From: Planctomycetaceae bacterium
Lineage (GTDB): Bacteria; Planctomycetota; Planctomycetia; Pirellulales; Thermoguttaceae
Length of the DNA: 9,538 nt
NCBI GenBank assembly: GCA_031259095.1
Contig: JAIRLW010000287.1
Span: 1 to 9,538, forward strand
Reading direction: 5' to 3'
The notes beneath the pieces were generated by a model. That model searched no databases and had not been told where the DNA came from. It saw only the letters and a list, made by a program, of their open reading frames with translations. This document shows positions 5,319 to 9,538 of this stretch, piece after piece; position 1 is the stretch's first letter, and the number at the start of each line of letters is the position of its first letter. A program made the translations under genes and the position numbers.

Positions 5319-7748
5319 CTAAAATTTTGATTTCATTTTTTCTTGATATTCGTCGTGACCGCCTTGAGTTTTTGCCGGGTCTATTGGCGGAGCTAACGGG
5401 TCGTCTTTGTCGTTGATAATTTTTTGTTCCAATTTTAATCGCGGCGATAACGCGGTCAAGGTGATCGGTAACGATTGTCGGAAAATAATTTTGCGGCGGT
5501 TTTCAATGTTCTTGCCGGTAATGGTTGAACCGAACGGCTCCGGCTGCGACGGTTCCGGTAGCGACGATTTTTGCAACGTATTCCGAACCGTTCCAATCAG
5601 CAACGCCCGATCTGTTGAAAGCAATTCGCTCATATCCAACGATTTCTGGAACGTATTATAAAGTCCGGTCGATTCGTAACCGCCGAGAACTCCGTGTAAT
5701 GATAAAACCCGAATAATGTAATCCAAATCAGCCGACTGCGGATTGTACATTGCCAAACGGCGAAGTGTGGTATCGTCGGTAATTTCTTTGGCGAGCAATA
5801 AATCACGGAGTTCGCGTCGCGGCGTTGTTTTACCGACAGAAATTTTTTGACCCGGTTCAATCGTTCCAATATCCTGCACCCAACGACCATACGCTAAAAT
5901 ACAATCATCCAACTTCGGAAACCACGAAGACCATTCAAGAAAACCAACCGGAATTCCCTCTTCGTCCGTCAATTGAGAAGTTGATCGGGACGGAAAAGAG
6001 AATGTTGAATCCAACGAATCAAGCACGTCATACGAATTGAACCAACTTTGCCCAAAAAAACTTTTCGTTGAACGAACCTGAATCGGAACATCCGTAATAC
6101 TCGGCAAGGAATATTCTGTGATTTTATTACGAAATTCCTGAATGGAATTGGTTTGCCAAATAGTTGGACTCACCGTTTGAGGCGACATACCGCCAAGACC
6201 GGTTCCCGGTAAACCGTTCCATGAAAACAGCGTTAAACAAGACGGAATAACCGATTCCGTAACATTGTGCGGAACAATCGGCGCCGTTTTTAGTGAAAGC
6301 GAAAACTTCGCGTCGCTGGAACTATAAAGATGTCCCCAACTGCTGTATCGTAAATCACCGGTTTTGCCGTCAATATCAATAAGATCAAGTTCATTGAGAA
6401 TTGCTTTATCCGGTCGTCCCGACGCGGCAAGATAATAGGTCAACGCACTGAACAACACAATCCAAAACGGAAACGTAATCCATGTCGCAACCGGTCGTTT
6501 CAGAATTTTGTGTACGAGAAACCAATCAAACAACCCGACCACAAGCCAATAAACCGTTAAAATAATTAGAATAATCGAAAACGGAATGATATGAACGTCG
6601 TCAAACCGGTCGAGCGCACTCCGAACTTGACCTGATATATCGTTGTAACCGAGTTGGATCATTGCCCCTGAAATAGAATTGGAAATTTGCGGCGGTTTTT
6701 CCCGATTCCACTGTAACATATTTTTCACCAACGCCACACGGTCGCGCCAATGTTGCAACGGTTTACCGCTTAAATCACCGCCGAAATAAATAATTGTTCC
6801 GAAACCGTGAGCGCAACGCAGGACCAACGGCAAATCGCCGTCCCGAACAAACGTAATACCGCGCGATTCCGTAAAACGCGGCATTTTTAGAAACGGTGCG
6901 TCGTTGGTTCCATTCATAAAAACGGAACGTTTACTACCGACAAAAAGTTCTAACGGCGTTCCTTGCCGAAGTTCGGTCATTTCGGAAAATTTGCCGGGCA
7001 AAAATTTTCGTAACGCGCTGTCTGGATTTCGGAGCAATGGTTCGGAATCACGACCGGCGCAGAAAAACAGTTTACCGCCAAGACGAACCCAATTGTCAAC
7101 TGCTTTAATTTGAGGACTGTTTGCGTTGAGATTTTCGAATTGTTGAGGTTCTGTTGTTGTCAGGACAATCATTTCAACCGCTTCAAAACCAAACCATTGA
7201 TCCGGCAATTCCGCAACCGAATTGACTTTAACAAGAATTGGTCGCCGATCTTCCCGAAGCGATAACTCTGCAACCGCTCCCTGTAATCCGACGTCTTCGT
7301 TGCCGACAATAAGATAAATCGGTCGTTCATTCAGAACCGGTTCACAAAACCGATCTTGTGAAGAATTGACAGTTTTCGATTTTAACGGATTACCGGAAGG
7401 ACGAATCTGTTTTTGCACAAAAATACCATTCGGCGTTTCAATTTTAACCGTCAACATTCCGTCTTTCCGTCCTAATTTGGCGTAAACCAAAGTACGGTTT
7501 CCGTGAAACGGAATAGTGTGTTGGTAGGTAATGGGCGTGCCGTCGGAATCTGAACTGGAAATCGAAATGCTGACCGGTTGATCTTCTGTTCCCGACCATT
7601 CAACAATAATCGGCGTCCACAGACCGTTTTTGTAAAAACCTTCAATCCCAACCCGAACCGATTGAATTTCCAATGCCGACTCTGCAAAAAGCGGCAAAAC
7701 AAACACACAACAAAATATTGTTATGATAAAAGATTTAATCTGATACAT
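5319..7748 (-). CDS. Large two-TM envelope protein, GATase-like ectodomain
   Basis: Function unknown. From the ATG at 7748 the protein is 809 aa, with a signal peptide of about 22 residues ending LPLFA|ES. A beta-rich region follows (about 25-115; FYKNGLWTPIIVEWSG). Residues about 140-345 look like a degenerate class-I glutamine-amidotransferase fold (VDNWVRLGGKLFFCAG, then FGTIIYFGGDLSGKPLQHW), with no obvious catalytic triad. Two membrane helices lie at about 388-408 and 424-442, in the block VYWLVVGLFDWFLVHKILKRP followed by TWITFPFWIVLF. A long C-terminal domain (about 445-809) ends in a charged tail. From general knowledge this layout (signal, GATase-like domain, tandem TM with a VGxxDW/Y-type loop) recurs in uncharacterised planctomycete envelope proteins near ABC exporters; no exporter is visible here. 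An upstream TTG (7769) would add 7 residues but makes a less standard signal peptide. No Shine-Dalgarno is seen. Confidence 0.85.
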   Translation of the reverse strand: MYQIKSFIITIFCCVFVLPLFAESALEIQSVRVGIEGFYKNGLWTPIIVEWSGTEDQPVSISISSSDSDGTPITYQHTIPFHGNRTLVYAKLGRKDGMLTVKIETPNGIFVQKQIRPSGNPLKSKTVNSSQDRFCEPVLNERPIYLIVGNEDVGLQGAVAELSLREDRRPILVKVNSVAELPDQWFGFEAVEMIVLTTTEPQQFENLNANSPQIKAVDNWVRLGGKLFFCAGRDSEPLLRNPDSALRKFLPGKFSEMTELRQGTPLELFVGSKRSVFMNGTNDAPFLKMPRFTESRGITFVRDGDLPLVLRCAHGFGTIIYFGGDLSGKPLQHWRDRVALVKNMLQWNREKPPQISNSISGAMIQLGYNDISGQVRSALDRFDDVHIIPFSIILIILTVYWLVVGLFDWFLVHKILKRPVATWITFPFWIVLFSALTYYLAASGRPDKAILNELDLIDIDGKTGDLRYSSWGHLYSSSDAKFSLSLKTAPIVPHNVTESVIPSCLTLFSWNGLPGTGLGGMSPQTVSPTIWQTNSIQEFRNKITEYSLPSITDVPIQVRSTKSFFGQSWFNSYDVLDSLDSTFSFPSRSTSQLTDEEGIPVGFLEWSSWFPKLDDCILAYGRWVQDIGTIEPGQKISVGKTTPRRELRDLLLAKEITDDTTLRRLAMYNPQSADLDYIIRVLSLHGVLGGYESTGLYNTFQKSLDMSELLSTDRALLIGTVRNTLQKSSLPEPSQPEPFGSTITGKNIENRRKIIFRQSLPITLTALSPRLKLEQKIINDKDDPLAPPIDPAKTQGGHDEYQEKMKSKF

Positions 7749-7806
7749 AAAATAGTGGAGAGTAAACAAACAAGGTATTAATTGATTCAGGGAACTCTTA
7801 AAAACT

Positions 7807-7851
7807 TCGACTGAAATCGACCAAAATCGATTTTAGTCGATATTCAGTCGA
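7807..7851. repeat. Long imperfect palindrome / hairpin
   Basis: TCGACTGAA (7807-7815) pairs with TTCAGTCGA (7843-7851). ATCGAC (7816-7821) pairs with GTCGAT (7836-7841), leaving one bulged A at 7842. The centre AAAATCGATTTT (7823-7834) is itself a perfect palindrome. It lies about 60 bp upstream of the start at 7748 and has no T-run on either side, so a terminator is not favoured. A protein-binding site or an extragenic palindrome is possible. Confidence 0.8.
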
Positions 7852-7880
7852 TCAAAAAATGAATTTTTAGAAGTTGTCTT

Positions 7881-7916
7881 AATTGATTAAATTGATTAAA
7901 TTGATTAAATCGATTA
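7881..7916. repeat. 9-bp tandem array (AATTGATTA)n
   Basis: Three perfect copies of AATTGATTA are followed by a fourth with one substitution (AATCGATTA). The array is in gene-free DNA. The period of nine and the ATTGATT core resemble the in-frame repeat at 4240-4302. Confidence 0.9.
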
Positions 7917-8097
7917 ATAAGTGTTAATAAAATATCCGCACCAAACAAGATAACAAATTGCCCAAAGATTGACAAGACCAACCGGAAACAAAGTTAGGCA
8001 ACTTTTGGCCTAATGGTAATTTCTCAAAATCTCTGGTAAAAAATTATTTATAACAGGTTTTTAGAAGTTCCCATTTAAAAATCATTTGCCCCCTAAT

Positions 8098-8158
8098 GTC
8101 CCCTTAATCCCTTAGTCCCTATAAAAAGGACTTTAGGGACGATAGGGACTAAGGGGAC
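8098..8158. repeat. 14-bp stem inverted repeat with GTCCC motifs
   Basis: Bases 8109-8122 (CCCTTAGTCCCTAT) are the exact reverse complement of 8142-8155, with a 19-base loop that itself contains TTTAGGGAC. An alternative arm GTCCCCTTA (8098-8106) can pair with 8150-8158. It lies about 45 bp beyond the stop codon of the methyltransferase gene, so it could end or protect that transcript. However, there is no U-tract after the stem on the minus strand, so it is called a repeat and not a terminator. Confidence 0.75.
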
Positions 8159-8202
8159 AAACAAGCAACCTCTTTTTGGCAAACGATATTTTTAGAGATT
8201 CC

Positions 8203-8940
8203 CTACAGTTTTTTTCGTCCCCAAATGAACGTTGCAATTCCAAAGGTAAGCGGTTGTCTCTGAATATCGGTAACGCCGAGAAGTTGCAAACGCCGGACGA
8301 GTTGTTCCGGTTCATCAAACGCTAAAACACTCTCAGGAAGATAACCATAAGCGTTATCCTGATTTCGTGCCAGTAATTGACCAATATGCGGCAAAACGGA
8401 ACGAAAATAAAATCGGTAGGCTGTTGAAAGAACCGGTTGTTGCGGCATTGAAAATTCCAGCACGGCGATGATTCCATCCGGTTTGCAAACGCGGAACATT
8501 TCACGCAATCCTTGCTCGGTGTTGCCGACATTACGAAGTCCAAACGCAGAGGCAACAATCGCAAAACGGTCTGATTCAAACGGCAAACTTAACGCATCGC
8601 CAACCGTCAACTGAATCGGAACACCGTTATTTTGATACATTTTGATTTTTCTCAGACCAATATTAACCATTTCCGATGAAAAATCGATACCGTAAAATTC
8701 GCCGTTCTTTGTTTGTTTCAAAAATTCAAGCGTCAGATCGCCGGTTCCGCAACAGACGTCAAGAATCGGACTTGGCGGAATTTTTTCATTTAATAATTGT
8801 TTCACCGCAAGGCGCCGCCAACGCCGGTCAATTCCAAGCGAAAAAAAATGATTCAGAAAATCGTACCGCGGCGCAATACTATCAAACATCCGGCGAATTT
8901 TTTCCGGTGATTTATCGGGTTGCGGTTTTGGGAGCGTCAT
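8203..8940 (-). CDS. ubiE: Demethylmenaquinone methyltransferase MenG/UbiE
   Basis: This SAM-dependent C-methyltransferase converts demethylmenaquinone to menaquinone, and in ubiquinone makers also methylates the benzoquinol intermediate. It acts at the cytoplasmic face of the membrane on a prenylated substrate. The 245-aa product has normal family length. Key blocks are the N-terminal VRxMFDxIAxxYDxLN-like stretch (about residues 15-30), the SAM-binding motif LDVCCGTGDL (60-69), the acidic ribose-binding region YGIDFS (83-88), GDALSLPF (114-121), SAFGLRNV (131-138), the conserved GLREMFRVCKPDG (144-156), LEFSMP (161-166), and YGYLPESVLAF near 199-208. Menaquinone is the likelier substrate in this lineage, so menG is an equally good name. 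The gene stands alone, with no Shine-Dalgarno upstream of the ATG. A 7-bp inverted repeat lies about 20 bp before the start. Confidence 0.96.
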   Translation of the reverse strand: MTLPKPQPDKSPEKIRRMFDSIAPRYDFLNHFFSLGIDRRWRRLAVKQLLNEKIPPSPILDVCCGTGDLTLEFLKQTKNGEFYGIDFSSEMVNIGLRKIKMYQNNGVPIQLTVGDALSLPFESDRFAIVASAFGLRNVGNTEQGLREMFRVCKPDGIIAVLEFSMPQQPVLSTAYRFYFRSVLPHIGQLLARNQDNAYGYLPESVLAFDEPEQLVRRLQLLGVTDIQRQPLTFGIATFIWGRKKL

Positions 8941-8958
8941 AAAGTTTTTGGAACAAAA

Positions 8959-8989
8959 GTTGATACTTGTTACAAACTACGTTATCAAC
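8959..8989. repeat. Inverted repeat upstream of ubiE/menG
   Basis: GTTGATA (8959-8965) and TATCAAC (8983-8989) are perfect inverted repeats spaced by 17 bp, with a smaller TTGT-T-ACAA palindrome inside. The feature begins 19 bp upstream of the methyltransferase start. It could be an operator or a leader hairpin; no known regulator site is recognised. Confidence 0.4.
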
Positions 8990-9178
8990 GGTAGAAAAAC
9001 AAAAGTATTATGTATTATAACGGTCAAAAGGATTATTATAATACTAATCAATAGATGTTTCCAGCGTTCAGAGACCAGCGTGTGCAAAATGGATAAAATT
9101 TTCGAGTTATTTCAGAATTGTTTGACACGGAATGGGGGCATTATCTATTTTATTAACCTTCAGAATACTGAGCGAGAA

Positions 9179-9312
9179 GTCCGCAGATTACGCAGATTTT
9201 CGTAAATTGTTATTTTTACTACGAAAAACACGAATGTTCACGAAAGGTTTTAAAAAATAAAAAATAAAAAATAAAAATATCATTTTCGTGTCCTTTCGCG
9301 TATTTCGTAGTT
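9179..9312. repeat. Dispersed-type CGCAGATT and ACGAAA repeats with A-rich heptamers
   Basis: Three layers are visible. First, CGCAGATTA/CGCAGATTTT occurs in tandem at 9182-9200. Second, an inverted pair of ACGAAA-rich arms is present: ACTACGAAA 9218-9226 with TTTCGTAGT 9303-9311, and CGAAAGG 9241-9247 with CCTTTCG 9292-9298. Third, a TAAAAAA heptamer array at 9251-9277 forms the loop. The rest of the spacer 8941-9178 holds no credible gene, and the plus-strand frame there has no family features and runs out in the repeat. Confidence 0.7.
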
Positions 9313-9340
9313 ATACCGCAGTCACTTTAAAAAATAGATA

Positions 9341-9369
9341 TTGACAAGATTTGACGGTTATTTTATACT
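9341..9369 (+). promoter_or_regulatory. Strong consensus sigma-70 promoter
   Basis: TTGACA (9341-9346, perfect -35) and TATACT (9364-9369, five of six -10 bases) are separated by exactly 17 bp. Transcription would start near 9376, giving a leader of only about 14 nt before the ATG at 9390. This is the best housekeeping-type promoter in the window and contrasts with the weak signals in front of the resident genes. Confidence 0.75.
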
Positions 9370-9389
9370 GATGATCACGAGGTCAACTT

Positions 9390-9538
9390 ATGAACGCCTA
9401 TCACTTATCATCCGCCGAGATCGCAGGACTGAAACTCCTGCATAAAACGTTTATCAACTATTATCGCTGGTTGCGTTTCCGGTCTGGAAAAGACGCGGTT
9501 TTTCTCTTTGGCGATGCAACTCATCCGACTCATCATAG
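9390..9538 (+). CDS. IS630-like transposase, 5' part, probably internally deleted
   Basis: The first 49 codons are in the window and the gene runs off the right edge. The ATG has GAGG at 9379-9382, spaced 7 nt. The product starts LSSAEIAGLKLLHK, like the N-terminal helix of IS630-family transposases, and then reads FINYYRWL and VFLFGDATHPTHH. The latter matches the block around the first catalytic Asp of that family (typically F-x-DAVHPTH); the Asp here would be residue 42. In full-length members this Asp lies well over 100 residues further in, after helix-turn-helix domains. The gene therefore seems to join the N-terminus directly to the catalytic domain, suggesting an internal deletion and a defective or minimal transposase. 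The coding segment looks richer in GC than the spacer before it. Family assignment is from motif memory; another DDE family is possible. Confidence 0.5.
   Translation, partial: MNAYHLSSAEIAGLKLLHKTFINYYRWLRFRSGKDAVFLFGDATHPTHH

Larger units (their letters stand above)
7790..8072. repeat. 283-bp non-coding block bounded by 16-bp inverted repeats
   Basis: GGGAACTCTTAAAAAC at 7790-7805 matches the reverse complement of 8057-8072 at 14 of 16 positions. A further direct copy of the inner part (TTTTTAGAAGTT) is at 7864-7875 as well as 8058-8069. The block contains a 45-bp hairpin (7807-7851), a 9-bp tandem array (7881-7916) and a TTAGGC/GCCTAA stem (7994-7999 with 8008-8013). No open frame of note exists. 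The block could be a MITE-like element, but no flush target duplication is visible. Confidence 0.5.

Noticed and set aside
7749..7769. TTG start adding seven residues to the large envelope protein
   Set aside because: The ATG at 7748 gives a standard signal peptide; the longer form has no ribosome binding site to support it.
7969..8000. Promoter starting with TTGACA at 7969
   Set aside because: No acceptable -10 hexamer follows at 16-18 bp and no plus-strand gene lies downstream.
8172..8183. CTTTTTGGCAAA as a third copy of the dispersed repeat
   Set aside because: Only 12 bases match and neither the stem nor the GTAGGCGATG block is present.
9088..9205. Small plus-strand frame beginning MDKIFELFQN
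   Set aside because: It has no ribosome binding site, no recognisable family, and its end is translated from the CGCAGATT repeat.

Overview
The window looks like an ordinary chromosomal stretch from a bacterium of moderate-to-low GC, most probably a planctomycete (Planctomycetota, perhaps Pirellulales/Thermoguttaceae-like). That assignment is an inference. It rests on three large envelope-type proteins whose sequence style I associate with planctomycetes, on the near absence of Shine-Dalgarno sequences in front of the resident genes, and on long repeat-filled intergenic regions. No tRNA, rRNA or CRISPR array was recognised.

Layout from left to right. An 18-bp perfect palindrome sits at the left edge (1-18). 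mnmA, for the tRNA 2-thiouridylase, is on the minus strand (141-1223). A roughly 560-bp spacer follows, carrying one copy of a dispersed palindromic repeat and a cluster of short REP-like hairpins. An uncharacterised exported or membrane-anchored protein lies on the minus strand (1787-3085). Next is a divergent spacer of about 0.5 kb with T-rich repeats, a roughly 160-bp multi-hairpin element with inverted ends, and a telomere-like CCCAAT hexamer array abutting the next start codon. A membrane-anchored HEAT-like repeat protein is on the plus strand (3622-5280). It converges, with only 38 bp between, on a large two-TM envelope protein with a glutamine-amidotransferase-like ectodomain on the minus strand (5319-7748). 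A roughly 450-bp spacer full of inverted and tandem repeats follows, then menG/ubiE on the minus strand (8203-8940). Another repeat-rich spacer leads to the right edge, where a strong consensus promoter and Shine-Dalgarno drive the first 49 codons of what looks like an IS630-family transposase, apparently shortened by an internal deletion.

Functionally the window is a mosaic of monocistronic units, not a pathway. MnmA makes s2U34 in tRNA. MenG/UbiE performs the C-methylation step of (mena)quinone synthesis. The three large unknowns are probably cell-envelope proteins. I found no convincing new defence, toxin or secretion system. The most distinctive signals are the non-coding repeat families in all four large spacers and the compact transposase 5' end, whose expression signals differ from those of the resident genes.
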